Below are positions 1 to 11,352 of a stretch of DNA of 64,000 nt, in pieces. This DNA is from Gnomoniopsis sp. IMI 355080 (lineage: Eukaryota > Ascomycota > Sordariomycetes > Diaporthales > Gnomoniaceae): NCBI GenBank assembly GCA_027946555.1, contig JAPEVC010000014.1, positions 1-64,000 on the forward strand. Reading direction: 5' to 3'. The notes under the pieces are model-generated. The model ran no database searches and had not been told where the DNA came from. It saw nothing but the letters and a program-made list of their open reading frames with translations. A program made the position numbers and the translations under genes. Position 1 is the stretch's first letter, and each line of letters starts with the position of its first letter.

Positions 1-3000
1 GGGGAACCCGGTGGGGGGGGGGGCGGCAATCGATTTACAGCGCGCTGAGTCTTGCGAATGAAACCCTCGAATGCCCCTTTGCTCATCGGTCACGCTGTCA
101 ATCGAATAATTGCCGTATCTATTTTCATGATGTCAGGCGAAGGTGCAAGTTCATGCTGATACCTCGTTACCCTTGAGTGCCTAGGTACCTCGGAATACAT
201 CATGATACATCACCTCGGAGGAGTATAGCATTTTAGTCGAAAACGCGGATCTTTCGGAAGTTTTCAGGTTTGACATATGTCTAAGATTATCAGAGGCTAT
301 TCTATTTAGGCCTCTTCTCTTAGTGCTAGACTCTCAATGACACGCAAGTACAACGACTCCGAAAGCAAAGATGTGACACTCCTGAGAGCTAACTGGGAAC
401 CTTCAAGAAGCCGTCCAGTGTGCTACATTGTCTCCCGAAATTTCACCAGCGGCTGCGCCGTCTCATTTAAAATTGCTATAATGTAATGATCCGGGCGCAC
501 GGCCAGTATAAATAATCGAAACCGTGTCTTGAGTAAGTACTGTACCCTGAGTAGTCCGACATCCTAGCATCAGTGAAAAGCTCCTAAAGCACTCACTAAC
601 GAAGCCAAGTCCTCTTGACAGCTACTATTCACTGACTTATTGAAACTTTGATGACTGATTGACCCACACGCCCCGCCCAAATCTGGTTCATTAAGTAGAA
701 TCCGCTGGGCTTACGCGGTGAGGTCTCATAGTTCATTGTCGGGTTCTCAAGGATGTTCGGGAGCGACGGCGGGTTATTTGCTTTCAATTAATTTAGCAGA
801 ACACTTTCTGCCAGATAGCAGACCATGCATACAGCTAATACCCGGCGGAGTTATACGTCAGGTTCACGCGGGTCACTTACCCTTCGCCCCAAAAAATTAA
901 AATCGACGACGAATTTGCGGGATACCTACCTAGGTAGGTAAGTAAGTAATGATAGAGTTGGCTCTGGGCTTGGCTCCTGACACCACGCTTTTTGAGGAAC
1001 TTTCAATGGTGTGATCAAAAATCGTCGATCCCTTTTCAGCTTGAACCATATGTGGTACAAATCGGGCGAGAACAAAGTCTCAATCTGACTTCGAGTTACT
1101 TACTTATTTGTAGCCCGAATACCTAGGTATCCTTCGCCACAGGTGAGATTTCGAGGTGGTTGACGTAGAAGTGTCAAAACCTGTCTGTGCTGGTGCAGTA
1201 AACGATGTATCGAACGAATTCTCTCATTACTCTCATCTAGGAGGATTCGTATTCGTACTCTTCCCTGATCATACCTATATAGGCAGTACAGTAGTTTAGG
1301 TAGGTATGTAGTCACGGCCTCTCCATGATCCGCCCTTGGCTGACTAAGAGGTATCTGACTTCCACGGTCCTCGGCTACTGAGTTCTCTGGCTCCCCATAT
1401 CCGAGAGGAGGGTGGCGCTTGTCTGGTTCCTGGATTGGTCCCGGTGCCCTGGGAACTGTCAAACCCTTCCTGACAAAGACAAAGCTTCGGTCTAGCACCA
1501 CCTCAGCGTCGGGTCACTGGAGCTCAGTGAAGCTAAATTGTCTGTGCCGTTGAACTACAAAAGTCTGGAGCCACTCATGGGCCGTGCAGATTGCGCGTGC
1601 TCGCAGCCCGAGGGCGATCAGGCTTTGCCACCAGGCGATGCGGACCATGTTGGAGGCTGTGAGGGCGGAAGCAATCTATGGACATTCTCATCTGCAATGC
1701 GGTGGAAATCTCGGCTTCCCTACGCGGACCCTTCACAGCACATGGCATGAGTCGAGATTCCGTGGATACGACACAAGTTGATAATAGGATGAGGGATGAA
1801 GGATGAAGGCCTGGCCAGGCCAGGCCCACGCACCCTTGGCACATATGCAGCAAAGTGAATAAGTCAGTTGCAGTTTATCAATTAGCCAAGCGACGTTCCC
1901 CACGCAGGCCACGGCAGTTCTTGAATGAGGGCCGCTCCGCCGGCATGAAACGTTAGTATAATGATCTACAGTACATAGCGACTTGGGTCGATACCCCGCA
2001 GATTTACATACATGTACGTACATCGTATCGTGATGGGATCCGCAGCACGGCGTCCGGGTCCGCTTGTGTCTTTCTTCACCGGGCGAGCCGGGTCTAGGGA
2101 CTCTAGCAGTGAACAAAGTGGGAGATTGGTGGGGCCCTGTCCCGCGCGGCCTACATAGAAACGGAACTGCGTACTCGACTCCCCTAAAGCTCGAATCAGG
2201 TCGATCTAATCCACAACAGGGACAAGCCCTTGGCCCGTTCCGTCGTCGATCTGCTCCATAGAGGCCTTTTCAACGGCATTCACAATGCGCAACCCGGTTT
2301 GTCTTGTACTGTACGCGGAGAGGCCAGCCACTACTCACTAACACTAAGACGTAGCCTCAGAACCCCTTTTCTTTGGAAGAGCTAAACCAAGGGACTAAGG
2401 CGCGAGAGACACGAATCACGGATAGCTGCAGCACGCAGTGGCAGCTGAAGATCTGTCACATTGTTGGTGGCTTGTCCCCATCCATGCCAAGTCCTTACCT
2501 GGAAAATGGAAAAAGTGAGACATTCTGCGCGGGCCGCGCACAGGCCAGCTCACTCGTGTACCCCCATCCTCGGGACCGCGATGCAGAAGACCACCTATCA
2601 GACTGACACAGTGACGACTGGCTCCGCTCAATATGCCTCGCGACAGGAGGGGCAGAGGGTGAGAGGGGGAGCCTGTCTGGCCAGCCCTGTCACCTCTCGG
2701 CTCCTGCTTGGGTTATTCATGCTATTGGTAGGCTGGCGGAGCTGGTAGATACTTACCCATCAAGTAATTGTCAACAAGGCCTACCAGTCGGCTGCGCGCT
2801 AAGAGCGCGAGTCCACCAGTCCGATCCACCACCTCGTGGTCGCCGAGTCTCAAGCACCACGATAAGACTCTACCCACATGGACGCCCGGATGTCGATGCA
2901 TGTCTGTCATGATCGCACAGACATGTGGCTCCGGGCCATTGGGTCGCTCCGGAGAGCGCAGATGAGGGCCCTATGGCTGGGCAACAAGTCGGTCCTGTGT

Positions 3001-3185
3001 AGTCCACAGTCTGTGCTGGAGATTTATACTCCGTCCTCTTCCCCGGGCTCCGTTCAACGACAGAGCATTGAAGACTGCCATACCTCTCCTCTTTCTTTCT
3101 CTCTTGACAGACTCACCTTCCCTTCCAGAAGTTGTACCAGTCTCCTCCTTCACTTGAGTCCCCCAACGAACCAAACACCGCAACC
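1..3185. other. Left-edge non-coding region, no supported gene
   Basis: Short open frames occur on both strands, but none has recognisable protein content, intron-joined continuity or a plausible start. The region begins with an 11-G run (13-23), which may mark a contig edge or an error-prone stretch. It carries several copies of the palindromic core CCTAGG / GGTACC, for example near 182, 926-945 and 1120. The last 100 bases before the next gene are pyrimidine-rich (about 3083-3125), as in many fungal core promoters, and an AT-rich TTTATAC lies near 3024. I see no tRNA or transposon structure. Confidence 0.6.
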
Positions 3186-5417
3186 ATGAAGATCCTCTTC
3201 ATTTGCACCGCACACAACTCCCTATCACAAAGGCTCTACCTTTCCCTCGCCCAGCTCCATGCTGTCACAGTCGAATATGCGCTTTCTGACAAGGCAATGC
3301 GGGAAGCAGCCCATCTGGCCAAGCCAGACCTCATCATCTGCCCCTTCTTGACCACACGTGTGCCCGTGGACATATACGAAGAGTATATGACACTAATCGT
3401 TCATCCTGGCCCCCCTGGCGATGCTGGCCCATCATCTTTGGACTGGGTGCTGATGGGTGATGATGGATCAGAGTCGGATCCCAACCTGCTCCTCCAGAAA
3501 CACACCCTCAGTGAGAAGGGACGTCCGTACTGGGGCGTGACTGTTCTTCAGGCCGAAGACCAATTCGACGCCGGTCCCGTCTGGGCATACGAGCAGTTTC
3601 CCATCGACATTGATGAGCCTGGCCTCACCAAATCGGCACTCTACCGCGGAAGTGTCACCCGGGCAGCGGTTTCTGCGTGCCTGGCTGCGGTGGATAGAAT
3701 TAACTCGGCTGCGTACCAGTCCGCTCCCCTCACACCTCCCATGACTCCCGGCTCCAGTCCTTGCCCCAGCCCAGTCTACCGCGCCATCCACCCTGGACTC
3801 AAGGCAAATGCGCACTTTAAAGAGATGTCCGTTGGACTGCAAAAGCCCTTCCTCGGCGGCCCCACTCATCACCGGCCGCTCCTCAAGGCCGCGCAGCGAG
3901 ATTTCAACGTCCACACAAATAATGCCAAGGAGATCTCAAGGCGGATTCGCTGCTCAGATTCCCAGCCTGGGTGTCTTAGCTCGGTCCTAGGACAAAGCAT
4001 GTACATCTATGGTGGCGCTATCGAGGATGGAGATTGGATCGCCTCAAGCAAGGCGACCCCAGGCTCCATCGTTGCTGTGCGTGACGAGGCTGTTTGCTTC
4101 AAGACAACCGACAAGCGCGGCGTCTGGATTACGCACGTGAGGAGAGTCAAGAAGAAGACCGACGCCAAGTTGTGGCCCAAGATCCCCGCCGTGTCCGGTC
4201 TCCGCGAGGTTGGGCTTCTGGATGAGAGCAGTATCGCCAAATTGTCGATGCCGTACGCCACTCAGAAGTGGGCTAAATCTCCACACAGCACCAACCAAGA
4301 TATTTGGGTCGACTTCCTTCCGGTCGAGGATGGTAACGCTGGCTCCAGCCGGGTGGCGTACGTCTACTCTGACTTCTACAATGGCGCAATGTCTACCTCC
4401 CAGTGCGAAAAGCTTATCGAAGCACTCGAGTTTGTCCTCGAAACCCACACTGCGCAGCGTCCTCTGGCTGCTGTGGCTATGATGGGCGGTGCTGGATACT
4501 TTAGTAACGGAATCCACCTCAATGTCATTGAGGCCGCAGCTGACCCAGCACTTGAATCCTGGAACAACATTAACCGCATCAACGATGTTGTGTATTACCT
4601 CCTTCACGAATTCCCTAGCCGGAACATCCTCACCTTTGCCGGTGTTCGTGGCAATGCTGCCGCTGGAGGTGTAGCCCTGGCGACAGCTTGCGACTGCGTC
4701 ATTGCCGGCGCTGACGTTGTCCTCAACCCAGCATATCGGGCACTAGGCCTCTACGGCTCCGAGTACCACTCCATCAGCTATTTCGGCCGCTGTGGTAGCG
4801 AAGGAGGCAGACGACTACTGCGCGATATGACTCCTATCTCGGCCTACGACGCGCGGTCCATGGGCGTGGTAGACCACGTTCTTCCCGGCCATGGGCCATT
4901 GCTGGACACGCGCATCAGGAACCACGTCAAGGCAGTTGTGCGCTCGATGGGTACGAGCCGCACCGGCTCCACAACATACCTCCCCGGGGCGTGGAAGTCA
5001 CACGCGGACCTCACACCTACTGGTCTTGCTCGGGCGCGAGCCATGGAGTTGGGCGAGATGTCACAAGACTTTTGGAGCCCGAGGTCAGTTCGTTACCACA
5101 CTCGTCGTGGTGCCTTTGTCCGAAAGATGAAGGCTACTTCTACGCCTCTGCGATTTGCAAAGCACCGGCGCGGTGGGACCGGAGAGGAGCCTCCCATGCT
5201 GGATGAGGAGGAGACGGACAACTTCGACTCGGTGGAGTACTTTACCAGGAAGACAGCACAGCAGTACCAGGCGAAGTTGACTGAAGAGCTGGCAAGCCAA
5301 TTGAAGCAGAGCGCTCAGCTCGAGGACAGGGGTGATATTGGTGTTGCCATCACCAACGACGCCGTAATCAAGGCCCAGGGGCAGGGGCCCATTTTTGCTT
5401 GCTACTACGGCGCCTAG
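3186..5417 (+). CDS. hypX: HypX/HoxX-like protein: formyltransferase-like domain fused to crotonase domain
   Basis: Single-exon gene of 743 aa. The ATG at 3186 is chosen because the frame extends upstream only from a TTG, and the protein opens directly with the Rossmann strand MKILFIC. Residues about 1-165 resemble the N-terminal formyl-tetrahydrofolate-binding domain, with the HypX signature HPGPPGDAGPSSLDW near residues 73-87 and an FDAGPVW segment with Asp about 128. Residues about 225-320 match the formyltransferase C-terminal subdomain (RPLLKAA, QPGCLSSVLGQ, YIYG). Residues about 390-600 are an enoyl-CoA hydratase (crotonase) domain with YFSNGIHLN and NAAAGGVALA, which form the oxyanion-hole region. 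In bacteria HypX turns formyl-THF via formyl-CoA into CO for the NiFe-hydrogenase iron centre (family knowledge). No hydrogenase gene is seen here, so the fungal substrate and role are unknown. The proline/serine-rich linker at residues 181-200 looks fungal. Confidence 0.9.
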   Translation: MKILFICTAHNSLSQRLYLSLAQLHAVTVEYALSDKAMREAAHLAKPDLIICPFLTTRVPVDIYEEYMTLIVHPGPPGDAGPSSLDWVLMGDDGSESDPNLLLQKHTLSEKGRPYWGVTVLQAEDQFDAGPVWAYEQFPIDIDEPGLTKSALYRGSVTRAAVSACLAAVDRINSAAYQSAPLTPPMTPGSSPCPSPVYRAIHPGLKANAHFKEMSVGLQKPFLGGPTHHRPLLKAAQRDFNVHTNNAKEISRRIRCSDSQPGCLSSVLGQSMYIYGGAIEDGDWIASSKATPGSIVAVRDEAVCFKTTDKRGVWITHVRRVKKKTDAKLWPKIPAVSGLREVGLLDESSIAKLSMPYATQKWAKSPHSTNQDIWVDFLPVEDGNAGSSRVAYVYSDFYNGAMSTSQCEKLIEALEFVLETHTAQRPLAAVAMMGGAGYFSNGIHLNVIEAAADPALESWNNINRINDVVYYLLHEFPSRNILTFAGVRGNAAAGGVALATACDCVIAGADVVLNPAYRALGLYGSEYHSISYFGRCGSEGGRRLLRDMTPISAYDARSMGVVDHVLPGHGPLLDTRIRNHVKAVVRSMGTSRTGSTTYLPGAWKSHADLTPTGLARARAMELGEMSQDFWSPRSVRYHTRRGAFVRKMKATSTPLRFAKHRRGGTGEEPPMLDEEETDNFDSVEYFTRKTAQQYQAKLTEELASQLKQSAQLEDRGDIGVAITNDAVIKAQGQGPIFACYYGA

Positions 5418-6706
5418 TGATTGGCGTGTTCTATTGCTGTCTTTTAGATCCAATCGGTTGTAATTCCACGGTGTTGAGGGGCGGGGTAATTAATGATTCA
5501 ATGTTCTCTGAGATATCTTCGCGTTCCTTGTTATACATGTCACGTACGAATGGTGCGCCTCTCATTTGCTCGTCACTGTATACTATGTATAATATTGCTC
5601 TTCGAGAATGATACACATCGAACCAAGCTTCTGGCCCCACATCTAGAAATATTGACATGTCATATTACCTACAGCGGTGTATCACGCCTCCATTTACAAC
5701 CTAGGATATATACTACGTTCCGAGATATCGCTCAGGGGTATCGATACCATGAGTAATGCATTAGTACGCGTCCAGACGAGGACTCTAATACTGCAATGGA
5801 ACTAGGCAATGTGCAATTGTGAGTGGATGGAGATACTCCTCCCATATGGTTCCAAGACAGGTGGTCATACATATTGCTTGACGTGATTTCTAGGCTATAC
5901 TGGAAACGTTGCACGTCGCGATCGTCCTGCAGGTGGTACAGCTGTCGTGACACGAGATACAGGGCCGGGTTAGACAAATGCCTCAGTACACTGGCAGAGT
6001 GGGCACGTTAGCCGAAGGAATCTCATGCGGGAAGCCCACGCGGCCCAGTCCGCGTCAATCCGGGCTGCATAGAGTGCCCATGTGTGCGACCTAATATGTA
6101 GACTGCGTTGCACTAAGACTTATCTTTCGACACTCGAGATCAAGAGGCCCCTTTGCATTAGTGTCTTTGGTATTTGTTCGGCTATGTCGTCTATTTCACT
6201 TCGTCGTACGGGGTATTTTGTGCTGGCTTTGCACCATGATCTCTACCTAACCGAATTGGCCTTTCCACAGTTTCCGCCCGGCCACAACCGGGCAACGAGC
6301 ACAGAGCCAAGATGGTGACCTTCGTCATGGACCTAAGTGGACCAAACAAAATTGATCCAGCTTAGTCAGCTCATGTAGGCTATTGAACCAACGAGAGGAA
6401 AGTCAAAATGATTCCAAGTACTTTGGCTTCTACTCAAACTCTCAAATCGACTTTCTGTACTAGATGCCCATGATCTTTGCTTCGACACTCAATAGAAATC
6501 CAAATTGATCATAGCGCAGCGCCTACTGTCATCTAGACATCTACAACATTGTATTCCTTGTCACGACCGAGTTTGAGTGAGAATTGATAGTAAAAGCTGA
6601 ACTCCCCGGGTGTTCGAGAGCTCTCTACGTTAAAAGTCCTCGAAACAACGGGACCATATCGAAGCCAAGTTTCGTTGAGGTTGCTTCCACTTGCACCTGA
6701 ACTCCG
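5418..6706. other. Intergenic region between hypX and the UstYa-like gene
   Basis: The two flanking genes converge here, so it should contain both 3' ends. It is AT-richer than the coding DNA, and no open frame looks like protein. I see nothing else in it. Confidence 0.5.
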
Positions 6707-7966
6707 TTACATATCGTCTTTCGTATACGTCCAATCCTTTGGTTTCTTCAATTCCCAAGTCCTGTTATATTCTGCTCCAAATTGCGTACCCGTATAGTCA
6801 ACGACTGAGCCGTTGGCACTCAAGACCTGGCGGATGGGCACATCAATGGTGTCCAGTGATCGATCATAGACCCATTCGCTAATGACATCCCAATTGCGGC
6901 AGGTATCTATTCCATGTTAGCACTGTGACTGGGTGTATACCTGGGTATGTATCTGAACAACTTGAGGCAAAAGCGCTCCGTTGTGTGCAAGAGGGGGCTA
7001 AGGTAGGTACTGACGGGTTGTCAACGGGTAGACCAGATTGATGCTTTCGTCAGCCATGAAGAAAGGCATAGCCGTCATTTCCGGATGGCACTCTATGTAT
7101 GATCGCAGCTGATCGAGACAATGGTCGAGGTGATGCCATTTCGCGTAATCCACGTTGCCATCCTCATCAATCAATGACGAGTTGTACCGCTTGGGATATA
7201 GTGCCCTTCGAAGATTGCTGACACAGTGGAGTTGGTGAAATGCGACCAGTCCAACCATATACTGGTCCTTGTAATCTTCCGTGGGGAAATGCACAGTCGG
7301 ATTGTCCATGTGCGCTGCCTCCTCTTTAGTGATTCGGATATGTGAGCCAGCTGCATGCATGTAAGCGTACGGGATTAGCAAAGGCGTTTAGACTGGTCAC
7401 TATCTGGAGCGACTCACCTTCGTATTTCTTCCATAGAGCGTCGTTTTCGTCATTTGGCCAGCCCTGGTATGGACTTGGTACCCAATCTTTCGAGAATCCT
7501 GGCCCGATGTAGGCTCGCTCTACTCTGTGCTCAACGATGTCCTGTCCGAGTGCTAGTCACACCAAGTGGTCAGTCATAACAGATCAAATATGCCTAGTCG
7601 CCTTGTTGAGTAGCTGTGAAGGTTGTACTGACTCCAGAGAAGTTCGCCCGGTGCGAGCTGTGAGTCGTGCTTCGCCTTCGACTCGAACTGAAATCCTCGC
7701 CATAATTGCGAAATGAGGGCAACGGCCAACACGACGTTGAGAATTAATAGATGCAGGCTGACCACGAATGGGATATTCGCCTCGCATGCTTTCCTGTAAA
7801 AGTCTCGTACGTGGATCTTTCCCAAATTCATCGACTTCCAGCCTCGCAACAGAGTGTCTTCGGAAGTCCGCGAAGATCCTTCGACATCCGTCTCGCTATC
7901 TTCGCCGAGCTCGATTCCCTTTGCTTCGTCAGCTTCAGAGTTGTTTTGGATCGGTTGGTATGACAT
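6707..7966 (-). CDS. UstYa-type (DUF3328) oxidase, four exons
   Basis: Exons on the minus strand are 7966-7633, 7552-7418, 7350-7015 and 6906-6707. All joins keep frame and give 334 aa. The ATG at 7966 (MSYQP) starts an acidic cytosolic stretch. A single membrane segment at about residues 66-89 (LHLLILNVVLAVALISQLW) makes it a type II membrane protein. The family-defining HxxHC motifs are both intact: HQLHC at 195-199 and HLDHC at 230-234. The last exon supplies the usual HTCRNWDVISEWV segment and an Asn-glycosylation-rich tail ending in WTYTKDDM. UstYa-family proteins catalyse oxidative cyclisation and other oxidations in fungal RiPP and other secondary-metabolite pathways (known). No ribosomal-peptide precursor with repeated cores, peptidase or methyltransferase is visible nearby, so this is either an orphan copy or a cluster edge. 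The exact product is unknown. Confidence 0.9.
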
Positions 7967-8699
7967 CTCGATGCAATTCTGGCGATCTTCTCGAAGTAAA
8001 CCCAGCGCTGATCTCAAATGGAGTGTGAGCGTGAAAAAGGAGGATGAGCTCAAATGTGATGGACAGCACACTGTACAAGTTCGACCATGTTTTCGAGACT
8101 TTGGTTATGTAAGGAAAAGTTCAGAAAAGTGATATGCCACGAAGTTGTGGACGCTATGTGAATGTACCGCCGACTTCCTGATTGTAGACTCTTTCGGGAA
8201 TAGTCCTCATTGTTCTTTCATCGGCAGTCTTGCGAAAGTGCGAAGTCGATGGCTTCGTGTGCTATCTTATGCTTGGACTCTGTTTGTGAAGGACACAAGA
8301 AACGGTTGCTTGTGCCGCTAATAAACACGTTCTATTGTGGCCCATATTGGGTGTAGCCCTAAACGACAGACAGGGCTCAGTCTACCCATTACTCGATTGT
8401 AGATTTCTCAAGTAGCAATCAAACCCCCAACACTTTCAATAATAGACATATGAACACCCGCAAGAAGAAATTGTGCGCGAATAAGTTGCTATACGAGTCT
8501 CGAGGTTCAGAACTGCGTTTGGTACAAAACTAGGAATTTCATTATCGATGCATTATCTCATCTTTTTTTCTCAATGGAGCATCCATTGGCTCGCAGCATT
8601 TTGCTATAGGAGAATGATATGAATATTGTGTTCGTCCTGTTGACTGGCCCCTACCCTCACGCCCCTAAAGCACCCCTTTGCCATCGCCCTCAAAGGAAC
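7967..8699. other. Non-coding region upstream of the UstYa-like gene
   Basis: It holds the promoter of the UstYa-like gene (minus strand) and the 3' end of the HsbA-type gene. No coding sequence or clear TATA element is visible. An upstream in-frame extension of the UstYa ORF exists but adds no recognisable sequence. Confidence 0.45.
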
Positions 8700-9218
8700 C
8701 TAGAACGGCCCATTGTACACATCGATAGCCTGGTCAAATGAGTCGGTGATCTCGCCTGATAGTGTCTCGCCAGTAGACACAAATGTAGCCGGTAGCTTCT
8801 CGATAACTGCGTCGCTAAACTGGGTAGACGCACCCTTTTCCAATTCCAGGTTGAGAAGTACAACACCAGACAAAAGAACTTGATCGAACTTGGGTTTGGC
8901 GTCAATAATGGTGGTAAGTGATGTGTTGACATCAGTCACGAGCGAGAGAATAGTAAGGCCCACTGTGACAGCTTCGATGTCTGATAGGTTGGCCGACTGT
9001 TTCGCCGTATCTGTTGCATCGTTGATGGCGGTGAGAAGGGAAGTGGACTCGGACACGATCGGTAGTGCGCCCAGGATCCCGCCGTTCCAGCTGGCTACCG
9101 TGGCGGAGAGCTCTGCCGTGGCGTTCTGGATGCCGGAGATGGCGTCGACTATGGCTGCTCCGTCAGCAAGCACATTGCTTACTCCCAGGAAAGAAGCAAG
9201 GAGGATTTTGATCATCAT
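8700..9218 (-). CDS. Secreted HsbA / Mp1-like cell-wall galactomannoprotein
   Basis: Single-exon 172-aa protein starting MMIKILLASF, with a signal peptide of about 18 residues and a cleavage site around VLADG. The mature part is helical and almost cysteine-free, rich in Ala, Ser, Thr, Leu and Asp. It has the family pattern of a central helix ending KFDQVLLSGVVLLNLELEKG and a C-terminal SFDQAIDVYNGPF. This matches the hydrophobic surface binding protein A family (PF12296), which includes Aspergillus HsbA, an adsorbed recruiter of hydrolases on hydrophobic surfaces, and the Mp1/Afmp1 wall antigens. No GPI signal or Ser/Thr-rich stalk follows, so it is likely released or loosely wall-bound. Several N-glycosylation sequons (NATA, NLSD, NTSL) are present. 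It lies downstream of, and on the same strand as, nothing obviously co-regulated. Confidence 0.85.
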   Translation of the reverse strand: MMIKILLASFLGVSNVLADGAAIVDAISGIQNATAELSATVASWNGGILGALPIVSESTSLLTAINDATDTAKQSANLSDIEAVTVGLTILSLVTDVNTSLTTIIDAKPKFDQVLLSGVVLLNLELEKGASTQFSDAVIEKLPATFVSTGETLSGEITDSFDQAIDVYNGPF

Positions 9219-9364
9219 GGTTTTGGCGCGGTCAAAGAGAATGGATCAAGCCAATGGAGACTGCGGCTTGCTTGCAATTGATTTACAAGGCGATACAGGA
9301 AGTATGATCTGAACGAGCAGCTAACTATGATGAGTTGTGAAAGACGCAGATCTCTTGGGCCAGT

Positions 9365-9371
9365 CTTTATA
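9365..9371 (-). promoter_or_regulatory. Candidate TATA box of the HsbA-type gene
   Basis: TATAAAG on the minus strand, about 147 bases upstream of the ATG at 9218 and preceded by a GC-rich block. Spacing suits a fungal promoter with a roughly 100-base leader. Strong TATA elements are common in front of highly expressed secreted proteins. Confidence 0.5.
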
Positions 9372-10864
9372 GGCCCGCCCTTGGAACCAGCGCACGTCGT
9401 GATATGCAAACGCTCTGCGGGGGGCCAGCAGCCTCATTCGAAGATCGATCCCAACGTGGTCGTGCTCTGATGACAATGTCACTGCGGTGATGACCCCGCC
9501 GAACCATCGAACTCATGCCCTTCCGCCGTCCAATGTGTTCCTGAATAGGCACAGCGGGCTTCACCTAGATGCAACCTCCTCATCAGCATTGCTGTGCGTG
9601 AGCCTTGTCAAGAACCGAGGACCTGGCATGTGTTGGCCCAGCTTGTGCTTCTTACGGTGCATTGTTCGGCCGTGGCGGACACCGGAGGCCGGAGATATGG
9701 TTGGAAAGGGGAATAGCTTCAAGTTGGTCATCCAGGGCCCAGGGGTAAGTTGTTTTGCGGGGAAGATGCCATCGTTGCCATTGGGCGGACAATTAGCAAT
9801 CATTACCACCCCAATTAGGCCTACAGTAGGATCAGCAATCAGACAGCCGCGGCCAACTTGTGGTTCTAGTCGCATGTGAAGGTAAGAAAATTCTGCACTT
9901 TTTGTTGAAGTTGTACGTGGATGAGGTTATCCCGACAGGCCTGGTTGATGAGGTCTCGCTCATCTTACTTTGGCTTATAGGGCAATTATTGGATGAACCG
10001 TCGATTAGGGTAGCACCAAAGTAGATCAGATGAACCGCACCGCACGTGGATGGAAGAAGATCTTCATTCCCAACCGTTTGTCAAAATCGTTGCACCGGCA
10101 TACCTGGTGTTCTCACGTCTGCACTAAATTGCTTGTCTCGAATTGTGCATGGGATGAGTCCAAACAGATCCCACAACCTGAATGGGACAAATGCTTACTT
10201 ACACAGAGGGCTTTGACAATTTGATACCGACCATAAGATCAATGGACACATGTCATTGAATAATTTTCTCTTTTTATTTTTTTCATTGTTCGGGGTAACT
10301 TTCGGCAGAGATAGCGGACTCTATGCCGGCAGACTTGTGGGGCAAGGGTTTCTGAAGCAAAGACAAATGAAAGTATGATAATATGTAAGTGCCGAAAAAA
10401 GCCCAGGGTGGGTAAAATCATCGCGATTCTTCTGGGTCACCGAGCAAATGCCGTAATTACAGTAGCTGAAGAGAGCACTGCCTGGGCTGCAAATGGAATG
10501 TCCTCCAGTACGCAGTCGAGGGCGAGGAGTCGCACGTCTGTGATCGTTGGTGCTGGCGCAATGGCGATGGGCTGGGCATTCATTGAACAGGTTGCTGGCT
10601 CAGTTTCTCAGACCTGAGAGTTGATGAGCCGTCTGGGAACCTGAGGCAGGCCCCCTCCCCAAGCGGCGCAGTCAAGAAACAGCTGTTCTTTAGAGCTTAC
10701 GGTCATTTATCCAAGATCTGACAATGACAATAGCTGCTGTTGTGAGAGCGTCGGTGAGAACTTCTTTTGCTAAAACCACAATATTCCCCAAAGCTGAAAG
10801 TCGAGTCAACTTCACCGGTCCTTGCAAACTCAGCCTTGCGACTTGGCGCCCCTTTTCAACCAGG
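9372..10864. other. Intergenic region, no supported gene
   Basis: Upstream sequence of two divergent genes (the HsbA-type gene on the minus strand and the small Rossmann-like gene on the plus strand). Short frames here, such as 9487-9879 and 9561-9875 on opposite strands, have no recognisable composition. The open frame continuing upstream of 10865 to an ATG at 10724 is discussed under the next gene. Confidence 0.5.
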
Positions 10865-11352
10865 ATGGGTGCACCAGTGATTCTTTGCGGCGCCACTGAG
10901 CGGATCGGTGCCGGCGTTATTGAACACCTCAAGCCAGAGTACGACGGTGCGTATAAATTACCTGTAACCTCGGATCTTGATACAAGCTGCTGACATGTCC
11001 ATAACCAGTCATCCACTTCATCATGAACGTGGAAGCCGCCAAGATACAGATCAAGGCCATCTTCGAAGGCGACCAGTCTCCGCCATCTGATTCTGAACTG
11101 GGCAGCAAGGTCTATTCAACAAAGCCGATCGCTGTCATCCTCGGCGGAGCATTTACCGATGAAGATGCCACCGAGATGATGAAGGCCACGGCGCATATCC
11201 ACCCCATCCCTTGGCTGCGGCCTGACACGAGCAAACCGGCTCCGCCGCTAGGACCGGCATATGGGAAGGCAATGGTGGATCGGATCAAGGAGCGCATCCC
11301 ACAGCTTGAGCAGGATGGCAAAATGGGGGAAGCAAAGCAATTTTGGTACTAA
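10865..11352 (+). CDS. Small Rossmann-like protein of unknown function, two exons
   Basis: Exon 1 is 10865-10946 and exon 2 is 11009-11352. The intron of 62 nt has donor GTGCGT and acceptor CCAG. The joined protein has 141 aa. It starts MGAPVILCGATERIGAGVIE, a beta strand followed by a glycine-rich turn like an NAD(P)-binding loop, and continues EYDVIHFIMN. The C-terminal half has PIAVILGGAFTDED, a conserved-looking PWLRPDTSKPAPPLGP segment and ends KQFWY. I recall similar short uncharacterised proteins in many ascomycetes; the function is unknown and it is too short to be a complete dehydrogenase. The same frame is open to an ATG at 10724, which would add 47 residues rich in Arg, Ser and Thr with few acids, ending RPFSTR, and would look like a mitochondrial presequence. 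I chose the inner ATG because the conserved part begins there. Confidence 0.75.

Noticed and set aside
1100..1501. 133-codon minus-strand frame
   Set aside because: Arg/Leu/Pro-rich random-looking composition, no motif, no neighbouring exon.
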